Shown here: in pieces, positions 34,529-45,919 of the stretch | Numbering within the stretch: position 1 is the stretch's first letter | How the letters are laid out: the number at the start of each line of letters is the position of its first letter | Assembly: GCF_900177725.1 (NCBI RefSeq) | Contig: NZ_FXAT01000002.1 | Coordinates: forward strand, 829,135 to 893,134 | Direction: 5' to 3' | DNA from: Paraburkholderia susongensis | GTDB taxonomy: Bacteria; Pseudomonadota; Gammaproteobacteria; Burkholderiales; Burkholderiaceae | DNA length: 64,000 bases | Made by a program: the position numbers and the translations under genes | The notes under the pieces: generated by a model | What the model saw: the letters and a program-made list of their open reading frames with translations, nothing else | What the model was told of the DNA's origin: nothing | The model's database searches: none

Positions 34529-35257
34529 ATGCAAAACTACGGATTGGCGCACGTGTGGGCGCAAGGGGATTTCGTGACGCGCGGCATCGCGCTCGCGCTG
34601 CTGATCATGTCGATACTGTCGTGGAGCGTGATCGTCGTCAAAGGCTGGAACGTGATGCGCCTGAAGCGTCTCACGAAGAACGCCGAGCAGGCGTTCTGGC
34701 ATTCGGACGATCTCGCCGACGGCGTGAAGAAGCTCGGCGCGGGTTCGTCCACGCCGCAGGACAACCCGTTCCTCGCGCTCGCGCTGTCGGGCCAGGAAGC
34801 GGCCGATCATCACCATCAAACGCAACCGCATCTGCATGACCGCATGGACGTGTCGGACTGGATCACGCGCTGCCTGAAGGACACCATGGACGAAAGCGTC
34901 TCGCGCATGCAGAGCGGTCTCGCGATTCTCGCGTCGATCGGCAGCACGGCGCCGTTCGTCGGTCTGTTCGGCACGGTGTGGGGCATCTATCACGCGTTGC
35001 TCGCGATCGGCGCGAGCGGCCAGTCGTCGATCGACCAGGTCGCCGGCCCGGTCGGCGAAGCGCTCATCATGACCGCGTTCGGTCTGTTCGTCGCGATTCC
35101 GGCGGTGCTCGGCTATAACGCGCTCACGCGCGCCAACAAGGCGATCGTCGCGAAGCTCTCCCGCTTCGCGCACGGCCTGCATGCGTTCTTCGTGACGGGC
35201 GCGCGCCTGTCGTCGACGCGGCGCGACGGCCTGCGTCTCGCGGCCCGCGCCAACTGA
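34529..35257 (+). CDS. exbB: ExbB proton-channel subunit
   Basis: This 242-residue inner-membrane protein of the MotA/TolQ/ExbB family has three membrane helices, with LALLIMSILSWSVIVVKGWN, GSTAPFVGLFGTVWGIYHAL and EALIMTAFGLFVAIPAVLGYN. The start ATG at 34529 has AGGA upstream; the TTG at 34499 overlaps the tonB stop and is not used. With ExbD it forms the motor that powers TonB. It is 26 bp after tonB. Confidence 0.95.
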   Translation: MQNYGLAHVWAQGDFVTRGIALALLIMSILSWSVIVVKGWNVMRLKRLTKNAEQAFWHSDDLADGVKKLGAGSSTPQDNPFLALALSGQEAADHHHQTQPHLHDRMDVSDWITRCLKDTMDESVSRMQSGLAILASIGSTAPFVGLFGTVWGIYHALLAIGASGQSSIDQVAGPVGEALIMTAFGLFVAIPAVLGYNALTRANKAIVAKLSRFAHGLHAFFVTGARLSSTRRDGLRLAARAN

Positions 35258-35273
35258 TCGACGAGGCATTCCG

Positions 35274-35693
35274 ATGGCAATGAGCCCTTTCGCCGGAGAC
35301 GATGACGACGGCCTGATGAACGAAATCAACATGACGCCGCTCGTCGACGTGATGTTGGTTCTCCTGATCGTCTTCATGGTGACGATTCCGGTGATCCGTC
35401 ATGCGGTCAAGATCGATCTGCCGCACGCAAGCAGTCAGAAGGAAGATACGAAACCCGCGCAGGTGACGGTGTCGATCGACGCGGACGGCAACGTTCTGTG
35501 GGACGACGCGAAGGTCGACGACGCGGCGCTCGCCGCGAAGATCGCGACGGCCGCACAGGCGAGCCCGCAGCCGGAGCTGCATCTCGATGCCGACCGCAAG
35601 GTGCCTTACGAGAAAGTCGCGCAGGTGATGTCGGCGGCGCAGGCCGGCGGCCTCACGAAGATCGGCTTCGTCACGCAACCGAAGACGAAGTAA
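35274..35693 (+). CDS. exbD: ExbD energy-transducing subunit
   Basis: This 139-residue protein of the MotB/TolR/ExbD family has one membrane helix. The sequence EINMTPLVDVMLVLLIVFMV contains the conserved Asp that carries protons. The periplasmic domain follows (LPHASSQKEDTKPAQVTVSI). It starts 16 bp after exbB and closes the operon; a strong terminator follows. Confidence 0.95.
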   Translation: MAMSPFAGDDDDGLMNEINMTPLVDVMLVLLIVFMVTIPVIRHAVKIDLPHASSQKEDTKPAQVTVSIDADGNVLWDDAKVDDAALAAKIATAAQASPQPELHLDADRKVPYEKVAQVMSAAQAGGLTKIGFVTQPKTK

Positions 35694-35783
35694 CCCGGAC
35701 GACGTAACGTAGCGCGCAGCGGCGCAGCGGCGCCACATCGAAGCGGAAACGCAAAAAAGCCCTTTAAACAGGGACTAAAAAGT

Positions 35784-35818
35784 AAAAGGCCTTCATCGTC
35801 GGATGAAGGCCTTTTTTT
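35784..35818. terminator. Strong terminator after exbD
   Basis: AAAAGGCCTTCATC, four bases, GATGAAGGCCTTTTTTT. The arms are perfect and flanked by A and T runs, so it can stop transcription from both sides. A second weaker hairpin precedes it at about 35756. Confidence 0.95.
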
Positions 35819-35848
35819 GTGCGCGCTCGGCGCCTTCGGGCGGCGGGA

Positions 35849-35968
35849 TCACTTGCCATCGGCCGAAGACTGATAGCTCGAATCACCGCATGCGACAGCC
35901 GTGGTCGACACGGACAGCGCGGTCAGCCCTATCAGGCCCGCTATGATAGCGGCCATGAGTTTTCGCAT
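35849..35968 (-). CDS. 39-residue secreted peptide
   Basis: This short frame begins MRKLMAAIIAGLIGLTALSV and ends in CGDSSYQSSADGK. A complete signal peptide is followed by TAVAC, so the peptide is either cleaved to a 13-residue tail or, less clearly, lipidated on Cys. AAGGAGTCTCTT gives a strong ribosome site. Small exported peptides of this shape are widespread and unannotated in Burkholderiaceae. No function is known. Confidence 0.6.
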   Translation of the reverse strand: MRKLMAAIIAGLIGLTALSVSTTAVACGDSSYQSSADGK

Positions 35969-36119
35969 AAGAGACTCCTTAGCGAAGGGATTTCACTATA
36001 GGCTCCCGCGCGCGCGCATTCAAGCAAACGGCCATTGAAAGTACCGATGACAGGCCACGCTTAAATGCTAAAAACGATTTGCGGTGCGTGATGCAGGTGG
36101 TGCGCGCGCCATGCGCGCC

Positions 36120-37130
36120 TTATGTGGCAACAGCGGAGGCAACAGCAGAAGCAGCGGCGCGAGACGGCGGCTGCGCCGCTTTTTCGCCGCTCACCGGACA
36201 CTCGCGCATGATGTGCTTGCCCTCGTCCGGGTCGAGCATCTCGACCAGATAATCGACGAACGCCCGTACGGCCGGCACCATCCCCTGACGCGACACGAAC
36301 ACCGCGTACAACTGCGGTGTCGGAAAACTCCAGCCCGGCATCACCGGCGACAACTGCCCCGTTCTCAATGCGGCCCCGTACATCATCTCCGGCAGCGCGG
36401 CGATGCCGACACCGGCGAGCACCGCTTCGCGGATCGTCATCAGATCGGCGGTCACGAGGCGCGGCTCGTGTTCGTGCGCGTGACGCGTGCCGTCGGGCGA
36501 GATCAGGTTGTAGACATGGCGGCCGTCGCTCGTCGGCACGTCGAGCGTTTCGAAGCGGCTCAGATCGGCCGGCGTCAGCGGCGGCGCATTCTGCTGCAAA
36601 AGGCTCGGCGCGCCCACCAGCATCTGCTGCGTGCGCCACAGCGGCCGCACGACGATGTTGGCATTTTCGGGCGGATCGGAACGCACGCGCAGCGCGATGT
36701 CGATCGAATCCTCGAACAGATCGACCACGCGGTTCGTCACCCGCATGACCACGCGCACCTCGGGATAGCGATGCATGAATTCCGGCAGGATCGTCGAGAG
36801 GATGGTCTGCGAGATCGTGACCGGCACGCTCACGCGCACGGTGCCGCGCGGCGACGAGCGCAGTTGCTGCACCACGTTGACGGCCGCCTGCGCCTCGCTC
36901 AGCATCGCCTGACAGTGCTGGTAGAACAGTTGCCCGGCTTCGGTCAGCGCGAGCTTGCGCGTGGAACGCTGCAAAAGCCGCACGCCGAGCGACGCTTCCA
37001 GCTCCGTGAGCCGGCGCGACAGACGCGACTTCGAGATGCCCAGCACGCGCTCTGCGGCGGAAAATCCGCCATGTTCGACGACCTGCGAGAAGTACATCAG
37101 GTCATTCAGGTTGTGTGAATCGATCTTCAT
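36120..37130 (-). CDS. LysR-family transcriptional regulator
   Basis: This 336-residue LysR protein starts MKIDSHNLNDLMYFSQVVEH. The helix-turn-helix region is SAAERVLGISKSRLSRRLTE. The effector domain contains RVSVPVTISQTILSTILPEF. The C-terminus has a Ala-rich extension. It is divergent from the pirin gene at 37253, with a 122-bp intergenic region, and probably controls it, as is often seen for pirin/LysR pairs. Ligand unknown. Confidence 0.92.
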   Translation of the reverse strand: MKIDSHNLNDLMYFSQVVEHGGFSAAERVLGISKSRLSRRLTELEASLGVRLLQRSTRKLALTEAGQLFYQHCQAMLSEAQAAVNVVQQLRSSPRGTVRVSVPVTISQTILSTILPEFMHRYPEVRVVMRVTNRVVDLFEDSIDIALRVRSDPPENANIVVRPLWRTQQMLVGAPSLLQQNAPPLTPADLSRFETLDVPTSDGRHVYNLISPDGTRHAHEHEPRLVTADLMTIREAVLAGVGIAALPEMMYGAALRTGQLSPVMPGWSFPTPQLYAVFVSRQGMVPAVRAFVDYLVEMLDPDEGKHIMRECPVSGEKAAQPPSRAAASAVASAVAT

Positions 37131-37252
37131 CTCATCGTTCCATTAACAGAACAATCCATTGCTCGAAGGCGGCTGGCACCGGCAAAAACGGTCCCTATAA
37201 TAGCTCCATGTTTCAAAAATAACGCTATTCCCCATTTTTCAAGGTGATATTG

Positions 37253-38131
37253 ATGAGCACGCCACGCACGATCGAACGCACGTTTCCCGCTGTTCGCACG
37301 ACTGAAGGCGGTGGATTTATCGTCCATCGCCCGTTTCCGACGCGTCTGCTGATGGACTTCGATCCGTTCCTGCTGCTCGACGAAATGGGGCCGGTCGACT
37401 ATGCGCCGGGCGAGGCCAAGGGCGCTCCCGATCATCCGCACCGCGGCTTCGAAACGGTGACGTATGCGCTCGAAGGTGAGTTCGGCCACAAGGACTCGGC
37501 GGGCCACTCCGGCACGCTGCGCGCCGGCGACGTGCAATGGATGACCGCGGGTGCGGGCGTCGTGCACAGCGAAATGCCGGACCCGGCGTTCGTGCGTACG
37601 GGCGGGCGCGTGCACGGCCTGCAACTGTGGGTGAACCTGCCGCGCCGCGACAAGATGATCGCGCCGCGCTACCAGGAAATCCCGTCGGCGAGCATTCCGG
37701 TCGCGACGTCCGCGGACGGCAAGGTGCGCGTGAAGGTGATCGCCGGCGAAGCGCTCGGCGTGAAGGCCGCGATCGAAACGCGCACGCCGATCCTGTATCA
37801 GCATTTCTCGCTGCAACCGGGCGCGACGATCCGCCAGCCGGTGCCGGCCGACTATCGCGTATTCGCATATGGCCTGTCCGGCAAGGGCATTTACGGCGAA
37901 GGCGAGGCGCGCCGGGAGATCGGCGCGCAGACGATGGTCGTGTTCGGAAACGACGGCGACGCGGTCACGCTCAGCGCCGGCGACGAGCCGCTCGAGGTGC
38001 TGCTGCTCGGCGGCGTGCCGCTGAAGGAGCCGGTGGTGCGCTACGGCCCGTTCGTGATGAACACCGAGGACGAGATCCGCCAGGCGGTGATCGACTACCA
38101 GGCCGGACGGATGGGCGAGATCGCCCACTGA
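37253..38131 (+). CDS. Pirin-family protein
   Basis: This 292-residue bicupin has the pirin metal-binding residues in DHPHRGFETVTYALEGEFGH and in GDVQWMTAGAGVVHSEMPD. Pirins bind Fe or other metals and can act as quercetinase or as transcription co-factors. ATG at 37253 is used because AAGGTGAT precedes it; an upstream GTG would add three residues. It is divergent from the LysR gene. Confidence 0.92.
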   Translation: MSTPRTIERTFPAVRTTEGGGFIVHRPFPTRLLMDFDPFLLLDEMGPVDYAPGEAKGAPDHPHRGFETVTYALEGEFGHKDSAGHSGTLRAGDVQWMTAGAGVVHSEMPDPAFVRTGGRVHGLQLWVNLPRRDKMIAPRYQEIPSASIPVATSADGKVRVKVIAGEALGVKAAIETRTPILYQHFSLQPGATIRQPVPADYRVFAYGLSGKGIYGEGEARREIGAQTMVVFGNDGDAVTLSAGDEPLEVLLLGGVPLKEPVVRYGPFVMNTEDEIRQAVIDYQAGRMGEIAH

Positions 38132-38314
38132 AGCGCTGACGGCAATGATTCGCCTCGCCTGACGCGCGAGATACCCCGCTCGCCGGAGTATCTCGACGGG
38201 CCCATGGCGCGAACGCCGGTAAATTCGGTCACAATAGCGGCTCATGTCGCGCGGCGTTTTATCGCAATGAGTCCCGGCGCGCGGCGCTTTTTCCGTCCCT
38301 GCAAAGGAGCGCGC

Positions 38315-38713
38315 ATGGCAGAGTCCACCGTCACCGCCCACATCGGCGCGACGAATTTCCAGGTCATTCTCGACGACGGCAAGCACACGTGGCTGGCCGA
38401 CGAACCCGAATCGGTCGGCGGCGGCGACCGCAGCCCGACGCCCGTCTCGCTGCTGCTGTCGAGCCTCGGCGCCTGCACGTCGATCACGCTGAAGATGTAC
38501 GCGCAGCGCAAGGAATGGCCGCTCGCGGGCGTGCGCGTGAAGCTGTCGATGGAAACCGGCGACGCGGGCTCGACCATCGAGCGCCAGATCGTGCTCGAAG
38601 GCGAGCTGTCCGGCGAACAGCGGGAACGGCTCTTGCAAATCGCCAATGGGTGTCCGGTTCACAAGATCCTCACGCATGCCATCTCGATCCGCTCCACCCT
38701 CGCCGTCGCGTAA
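38315..38713 (+). CDS. OsmC-family protein
   Basis: This 132-residue protein has the two OsmC peroxidatic cysteines in [17 protein letters not shown] and [12 protein letters not shown], and begins [20 protein letters not shown]. OsmC proteins reduce organic hydroperoxides using these thiols. AAAGGAG precedes the ATG at 38315; the frame extends upstream to 38204 without support. It follows pirin on the same strand and may share oxidative-stress control. Confidence 0.92.
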   Translation: MAESTVTAHIGATNFQVILDDGKHTWLADEPESVGGGDRSPTPVSLLLSSLGACTSITLKMYAQRKEWPLAGVRVKLSMETGDAGSTIERQIVLEGELSGEQRERLLQIANGCPVHKILTHAISIRSTLAVA

Positions 38714-38785
38714 CGGACGTTCGGCCGACGTGCCCGCGCTGAGCCGGCTGCGGGTATCGCAACGTTTTCATAGGACGCAGTCGTC

Positions 38786-39268
38786 TTGAATTTCGAACAC
38801 CTCATCCAGATCAACGACCCGTTGAATCCCTTCGTCGAATCGATGACCCGCGAGCAGTTGTGGGAAGGGCTCGTGCTGCGCGCCGAGCAGCCGCAACTGT
38901 TCGTGATGGGCCTCGACAGTTGCACGATTCTGTCGCGCGAAGGCAATGTCCTCGAGCGCGAGCTGCACTACGGTCAGGCGACCGTGCGCGACCGCGTCAC
39001 GCTCGAGGACAGCCAGAGCGTGCGCTATGACATCCTGCCGACCGCGGAGCACGTCGGCGGCTCGCTCACGATGACGATCGAGCAACCCGACGAATTGCAA
39101 CTCTTCCTGCGCTTCGAGTATGCGACCACGCTGCCCGTCTCGACCGATCAGGACGCCGTGCAGACGCAGGAGATCGTCAAGTCGGCGTATCGCGAGAACG
39201 ACATCGACACGGTGCGGCTGATCCGCCAATACGTGGCGGGCAAGCAGGCGCCGGGACCGTTGCATTGA
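38786..39268 (+). CDS. SRPBCC / DUF1857-like protein
   Basis: This protein of 160 residues starts at TTG, with AGGA upstream. It reads NFEHLIQINDPLNPFVESMT, then QLWEGLVLRAEQPQLFVMGL, and later SVRYDILPTAEHVGGSLTMT. This is the AtaL-like DUF1857 pattern, a START/SRPBCC-fold lipid or hydrophobic-ligand pocket. Function is unknown. It follows OsmC by 72 bp. Confidence 0.8.
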   Translation: MNFEHLIQINDPLNPFVESMTREQLWEGLVLRAEQPQLFVMGLDSCTILSREGNVLERELHYGQATVRDRVTLEDSQSVRYDILPTAEHVGGSLTMTIEQPDELQLFLRFEYATTLPVSTDQDAVQTQEIVKSAYRENDIDTVRLIRQYVAGKQAPGPLH

Positions 39269-39390
39269 ATGATGCGCGGGCGCTCTGCCCGCGCTGCGCG
39301 GGGCCGCGATCAGGTTGGCCCCCATCGTTGTATTGCCGCTTGTTCCTCCATCTATCGAAAGTCAAATCCGATGAATTTCCTAATCTTGTA

Positions 39391-39409
39391 AATAGGAATA
39401 GTTATCATT
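39391..39409 (+). promoter_or_regulatory. Possible Fur box before hemP
   Basis: AATAGGAATAGTTATCATT has the AAT/ATCATT half-site pattern of Fur boxes and lies 39 bp before the hemP ATG. Confidence 0.55.
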
Positions 39410-39448
39410 TAGAATCAATCCATCGAATCGACACACAAGCTACAACAA

Positions 39449-39709
39449 ATGACCGATCTCAACCGCTCCTCCACGCTCAGCCTGCGCCGCCCGGCGGCCG
39501 CGCTGACCAGCCGCCCGAAATCGTCGACGGCTAGCGCACCGGCCGCGAAACCCGCCGCGGAGCGCACGAACGGTCCGGGCGAGACGTCGGAACGGGTCGT
39601 ACGCAGCGACGCGCTGCTGCAAGGCCATAGTCACATCAGCATCGTCCATAACGGCGAAACCTACCAGTTGCGCGCCACGCGCCTGGGCAAGCTGATCCTG
39701 ACGAAGTAA
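39449..39709 (+). CDS. hemP: Hemin uptake protein HemP
   Basis: This 86-residue protein ends with the HemP domain: LLQGHSHISIVHNGETYQLR then ATRLGKLILTK. The first 45 residues are Ala/Pro/Ser-rich and not conserved. HemP is a small regulator or factor required for heme uptake and often precedes hmu/bhu genes. Here no heme receptor or transporter follows; the next gene is convergent ftrD. A Fur-like box lies upstream. Confidence 0.92.
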   Translation: MTDLNRSSTLSLRRPAAALTSRPKSSTASAPAAKPAAERTNGPGETSERVVRSDALLQGHSHISIVHNGETYQLRATRLGKLILTK

Positions 39710-39908
39710 GAGTGGTAAGTACCGGGTATTGTGGGGACCACCTCCCAGAGAGGTGTTAGGCATTAGCCAGCCACGACGGCTTGCACGCGAGAACTAGACC
39801 CCTTCGTGCAGACACCAAGCCAGCCGTCGCAGCAAGCCAGGCCATTTTTTTGGTTCTCACCGGAAAGCAGATGCGCGAAACGCCGCGTATCGCTGAATGC
39901 GGAAAATG

Positions 39909-39942
39909 AAAAAGCCGTGGGATGGCAACATCCCACGGCTTT
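39909..39942. terminator. Bidirectional terminator between hemP and ftrD
   Basis: AAGCCGTGGGAT, six bases, ATCCCACGGCTT, with an A run on one side and T-rich sequence on the other. It sits between convergent genes. Confidence 0.9.
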
Positions 39943-40015
39943 CTGTTTTCTGCGTTGTTTTTTGCTTTGGTTTTCCGCCCGGTTTTCCGTGCAGTCTCTG
40001 ACTCGCGTCACGCCA

Positions 40016-41425
40016 CTACTTCGACGCCCAGCCCCAGAACATCAGCCACCACGCACTATTCACCACGGCCAGCGCCGCGACGAACCACAGCATCGCCAGC
40101 GCGCGCGGCACGAAACGCTCGCTATAGCGGCGCGTGACGAGCCATGCGAGCCATGCGCTCCACAGGCTCGAAATCGCGAGAATCGCGATGCGCAGATCCG
40201 ACGCCCACCACAGCGACACATGCTCGGCGCGCAGCAGCGACAGCGTCGTCGCGGAGAGTCCAAGGAACACGCCCGCGCCGGCAATCGGAATCAGCCCCTG
40301 CGTCAGATGATGCAGCCGCGTCGCGTCGAAGCGCCCGAGCATGCGCGTCGCGCCCATCAGCAACAGCAGCAGCGCGGTGCCGTACACGAGCGCCGTCGCG
40401 AGGATGTAGCCGATCAGCAGCGAGCCGTCGAGCCACGAGAACACGTCGTTCTGCTCGGGATAATGCGTGAACAGGAACCACGGCGCGTTGGTGTCGAGCG
40501 GCCACGTGATGTCGTGATCGACGAGCCACGTCGCGGCAAACATCTTCAGGTCGATGAACCAGCGCGACGCGGTCCAGTGAAACGCGCCGATCGCGATGCC
40601 GAGCAGGCCGTACAGAATCAGCGCGGTATCCCACGGGTTCGCCTTCTTGTCACCCAGCTGCACCACTTCCGACGACGGCTTGCGCCACGTCAGCGCAATC
40701 GCGTCGCGGTGTCCGCTGCAGCGGCCGCACATATGGCAGTCCGCCGCGCCCTTCATGTTGCGCAACGGCACGAGCGGCGCGCAGTTGATCGGAATCACGC
40801 GATGCCCGTGCTCGCCGTTCTTGTACGAATGGCGCCACGCGTCTTCGTCGACCTTGTAGTGGAACGGCGCGAGGCGCGCCAGAAGCGAAAAAACCCCGTT
40901 GACAGGGCACAGGTATTTGCACCAGACGCGCTTCTCGCGTCCGTATAGCAGGCCGATGACGATCGCCGCGAAGGTCGAGCCGCCCAGCACCAGCAGCACC
41001 GCTTTCGGATACTGGTAGACGCTCACCATCTGGCCGTAGATCGTCGTGATGCCGAACGCGACGAACGGCCAGCCGCCCCAGCGCATCCAGCGCGGAATCG
41101 CGCGGCCGCGGCCGAACTTGCTCGCGAATTCGGCGAGCGCGCCTTCCGGGCACAGCACGCCGCACCAGACCCGCCCGAGCATCACCATCGACAGCAGCAC
41201 GAACGGCCACCAGATGCCCCAGAACACGAACTGCGCGGCAAGCGTCAGGTTGTTCCACAGATGCGCGGTGTCGTCGGGCAGCGGCATCAGCGCGGGCACG
41301 AGGATGAGGAACGCGTACACCGCGACCACGACCCACTGAATGCCGCGGATCACCGCGCCGTGACGCTGCATCCACTGGCCGGCCGCCGCGAGGCGGCCCG
41401 GCCGGGGGGCCATCACGCTGCTCAT
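40016..41425 (-). CDS. ftrD: FtrD-like polyferredoxin membrane protein
   Basis: This 469-residue membrane protein has the CcoG/NapH-type cluster motifs CGVLCPEGAL and CKYLCPVNGV and a further CHMCGRCSGH. About eight membrane helices are predicted. In Ftr systems FtrD completes the electron path for iron uptake together with FtrC. It overlaps the ftrC stop by four bases. The order ftrA-ftrB-ftrC-ftrD on the minus strand matches Bordetella, Brucella and Burkholderia. Confidence 0.88.
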   Translation of the reverse strand: MSSVMAPRPGRLAAAGQWMQRHGAVIRGIQWVVVAVYAFLILVPALMPLPDDTAHLWNNLTLAAQFVFWGIWWPFVLLSMVMLGRVWCGVLCPEGALAEFASKFGRGRAIPRWMRWGGWPFVAFGITTIYGQMVSVYQYPKAVLLVLGGSTFAAIVIGLLYGREKRVWCKYLCPVNGVFSLLARLAPFHYKVDEDAWRHSYKNGEHGHRVIPINCAPLVPLRNMKGAADCHMCGRCSGHRDAIALTWRKPSSEVVQLGDKKANPWDTALILYGLLGIAIGAFHWTASRWFIDLKMFAATWLVDHDITWPLDTNAPWFLFTHYPEQNDVFSWLDGSLLIGYILATALVYGTALLLLLMGATRMLGRFDATRLHHLTQGLIPIAGAGVFLGLSATTLSLLRAEHVSLWWASDLRIAILAISSLWSAWLAWLVTRRYSERFVPRALAMLWFVAALAVVNSAWWLMFWGWASK

Positions 41426-42276
41426 GCTGCGCGTCCTGCCGCCTGCTGCGCCGGCTTGCGGTTTTTACGGTTTGCGCGGCGCACGAGCAGATAGACGACC
41501 GCCCAGTACACTGCGTAAGCGATCAGGTTCATCAGCGCCGGGTGAGCGCGATAGCCGGTCAGCGTCGCGACGAGCGAGCCGAAGGTGCTCGAGTCGTCGA
41601 GAATCGCCGACGAATTCCACATCTGGTCGACGAGCGTCGGCAGGATTTCCTTGTCGATCAGCTTGTCGACGCCGGTCTGGAACAGGCCCGCGCCGAGGAA
41701 CAGCAGCATGATTTCGGTGACGCGGAAAAAGAGCCGCCACGAGAAGAACTTGCCGCCGAGCTGCAGCACATAGAAGGTCAGGAACGCGAGCGCGAGGCCG
41801 AGCGCGACCGCGAGCATCTGGCTGCCGTCGACGTGACCCGACTGGCCGAAGCCGAGGCCATACAGAAAGATCACCGTCTCGCTGCCCTCACGGGCGATCG
41901 CCAATGCAACCAGCACCGCGACGCCCCACCAGTTCGAATCGCGCTGGCTCTTTTGCAGCGACTGCTCCATCTCGCGCTTCAAGGTGCGGCCGTGCTGCTT
42001 CATCCACAGCACCATCTGCACGATCAGCACACAGGCGATCAGCACCATCGCGGTCTGGAAGTAATCCTGCGCGTCACCGGAAAGCACTTCGGTGAAACCG
42101 ACGAGCGCCGCGCCGAGCGCGACCGCCGCGATCACGCCGGCCGCCACGCCGCCCCACAGGTACGGCAAGCCGCGGCGCGCGTCGTCGTCACCATTTTTCA
42201 ACCACGCGTACAGGATGCCGACGACCAGCAGCGCCTCGACACTTTCCCGCCACACGACGAACAGAATCTGCCCCAT
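41422..42276 (-). CDS. ftrC: FtrC / FTR1-family iron permease
   Basis: This 284-residue inner-membrane permease carries the two REXXE iron-binding motifs of FTR1 proteins: RESVEALLVVGILYAW at the N-terminus and REGSETVIFLYGLGF near 130. About seven membrane helices. It takes up iron across the inner membrane after oxidation by the partner cupredoxin. Stop overlaps the ftrD start (ATGA). Confidence 0.93.
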   Translation of the reverse strand: MGQILFVVWRESVEALLVVGILYAWLKNGDDDARRGLPYLWGGVAAGVIAAVALGAALVGFTEVLSGDAQDYFQTAMVLIACVLIVQMVLWMKQHGRTLKREMEQSLQKSQRDSNWWGVAVLVALAIAREGSETVIFLYGLGFGQSGHVDGSQMLAVALGLALAFLTFYVLQLGGKFFSWRLFFRVTEIMLLFLGAGLFQTGVDKLIDKEILPTLVDQMWNSSAILDDSSTFGSLVATLTGYRAHPALMNLIAYAVYWAVVYLLVRRANRKNRKPAQQAAGRAA

Positions 42277-42369
42277 TCAAACTCTCCCTTCGATCCTTCT
42301 ACTGCCTGACTGCCTCGCCTGAACCCGGGCGCTCGTTGCACGCGGCGCGCTCACGTTCGAGGCCACGGC

Positions 42370-42702
42370 TTACTTCGCGACGATCACGCCCTGCGCCTGC
42401 TGGTGAAAGTCGTCGAAAAACTTGTATTCGCCCGGCTCGAGCGGCGCAATCACGACGAACGAATCGGCGCCCGGCGCCAGCACCTTCTCCTTGCGCAACT
42501 GCACGCTTTCGAATTCGGCCGCGCCTTTGCCCGTGTTGCGCACTTCGATCTTGATACGCTGCCCCGCCGGCACTTCGATGCGGGCCGGGTTCAGCTTGCC
42601 GTCGTTCATTTCGAGCTTGAAGGTCGGCAGGTCGGCTGCGTGAGCCGCGCCCGCCAGCCAGAATGTGGCGGCAAGCATCGCGATCTTTCGATTAATTCCC
42701 AT
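42370..42702 (-). CDS. ftrB: FtrB-like periplasmic cupredoxin
   Basis: This 110-residue protein has a signal peptide (MGINRKIAMLAATFWLAGAA, then HAADLP) and a cupredoxin-like beta sandwich (ARIEVPAGQRIKIEVRNTGK; APLEPGEYKFFDDFHQQAQG). It is thought to oxidise ferrous iron for FtrC. ATG at 42702 is chosen because the signal peptide begins there; the frame extends back to 42852 without support. A 160-bp gap separates it from ftrA. Confidence 0.88.
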   Translation of the reverse strand: MGINRKIAMLAATFWLAGAAHAADLPTFKLEMNDGKLNPARIEVPAGQRIKIEVRNTGKGAAEFESVQLRKEKVLAPGADSFVVIAPLEPGEYKFFDDFHQQAQGVIVAK

Positions 42703-42862
42703 TAGCCTGTCCGGAAAACGCGACGCGCCGACGTTGTATATGACACTGAACGTCCGCGCGCCGTCTGCTGCATTCACTGATGCGTCCATCGGCCGCCGCC
42801 CGCCGATCGCTTCACCGTTCAGACGCGGCGCGCGGCGCAACTCGCGGCACAACGCGCACCGA

Positions 42863-43411
42863 TCAATAACCGCCCTTCTTGCCGATACCAGCGAAGGTGA
42901 AGTCGTACTCGAGCGTGAACGGCTTGAACCACGGACCCACGCCGGTTTCCTTGTCGACGTGGCGGCCGAACGCCATGTGGCCCGTTTGCATCGGCGGTTC
43001 GACGATCAGCTTCAGGTGATACTTGCCCGGACCTTGCAGCTTGACGTTATCGCCGTAGTGCGGACCGTCGTTCGCGACCATCGCCATCAGATCGCCCTTG
43101 AGCGGCTGGTTCGAACCGGCCTTCGTCAGTTCGTAGTGCACCTGCAGATACGGCATCCAGTCGCCCTCGGCGAAACCGGTCGGATTGTTCTTGACTGCGT
43201 GGATGTCGGCTTCGAGGTGGATGTCCGAATCCGAGGCCTTGCGCATCATGCCTTCGGGTTCCATCGTGATCGGCTGCAGGTAGACCGCGCCGATTTCCAT
43301 GCCGCCCTGGATCTGCTGCTTGCCGATCGGGTATTCGGCGGCCGAAGCCGAGAAAGCCGCGACGGCGGCCACCGCGGCAGCGCCACCACGCACAAATGAA
43401 GAAATCCGCAT
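42863..43411 (-). CDS. ftrA: FtrA / P19-type periplasmic iron-binding protein
   Basis: This 182-residue exported protein has a signal peptide (ending AFSASAAEYP) and the P19 family body: GGMEIGAVYLQPITMEPEGM, DIHLEADIHAVKNNP, and TGHMAFGRHVD. The Glu, Met and His residues that bind copper and iron in P19 are present. It delivers iron to FtrB/FtrC at the inner membrane. A Fur box is upstream, so the operon should be repressed by iron. Confidence 0.93.
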   Translation of the reverse strand: MRISSFVRGGAAAVAAVAAFSASAAEYPIGKQQIQGGMEIGAVYLQPITMEPEGMMRKASDSDIHLEADIHAVKNNPTGFAEGDWMPYLQVHYELTKAGSNQPLKGDLMAMVANDGPHYGDNVKLQGPGKYHLKLIVEPPMQTGHMAFGRHVDKETGVGPWFKPFTLEYDFTFAGIGKKGGY

Positions 43412-43492
43412 TGAAACTCCTTGTTTTTATCAGACCGGGATCGAATCCATTGGCATTGGAACAGTGCACGGCGTAAGCAAGATGCAAATCCA

Positions 43493-43511
43493 AATGCGAA
43501 CCATTCTCAAT
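43493..43511 (-). promoter_or_regulatory. Fur box before ftrA
   Basis: AATGCGAACCATTCTCAAT on the plus strand matches the AATGAGAATNATTCTCATT consensus with few changes and lies 82 bp before the ftrA start. Confidence 0.75.
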
Positions 43512-43529
43512 ATTGGTCGAGTTTATCAT

Positions 43530-43825
43530 TGATCGCCAGGGAGAACAAACACGGACGCACGCCAGGCCTTGTGCCGTCAGGGTCTTAAGGCTCGCTTAAG
43601 GAAGACGGTGATGGGTGAGGAAGAATGGGGGCAAATCCAGGGGGGCGATGACGGGTTGGGCGCGCTGCCGGTGGGGCGGGCTCAGGTGCTGATCGAGGTG
43701 CCGATCGAGGGGTCGCTTGCAGTGCCGACTCCGAGGCCAATCCGCAACGGATGCGGACGGAAGTCCGTGCGTTGGCGCAATGAACAGGGCGCGGCGTACA
43801 GCCGCACCCCCGGGTAAAAAACCCG
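43530..43825. other. Gene-less stretch between ftrA and uvrB
   Basis: Short frames on both strands (43569-43817 plus, 43585-43857 minus) show no family, ribosome site or coding-like composition. I see no gene here. A weak CCCGGGT-N4-ACCCG hairpin lies next to the uvrB stop at about 43810. Confidence 0.4.
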
Positions 43826-45919
<2,094 letters not shown>

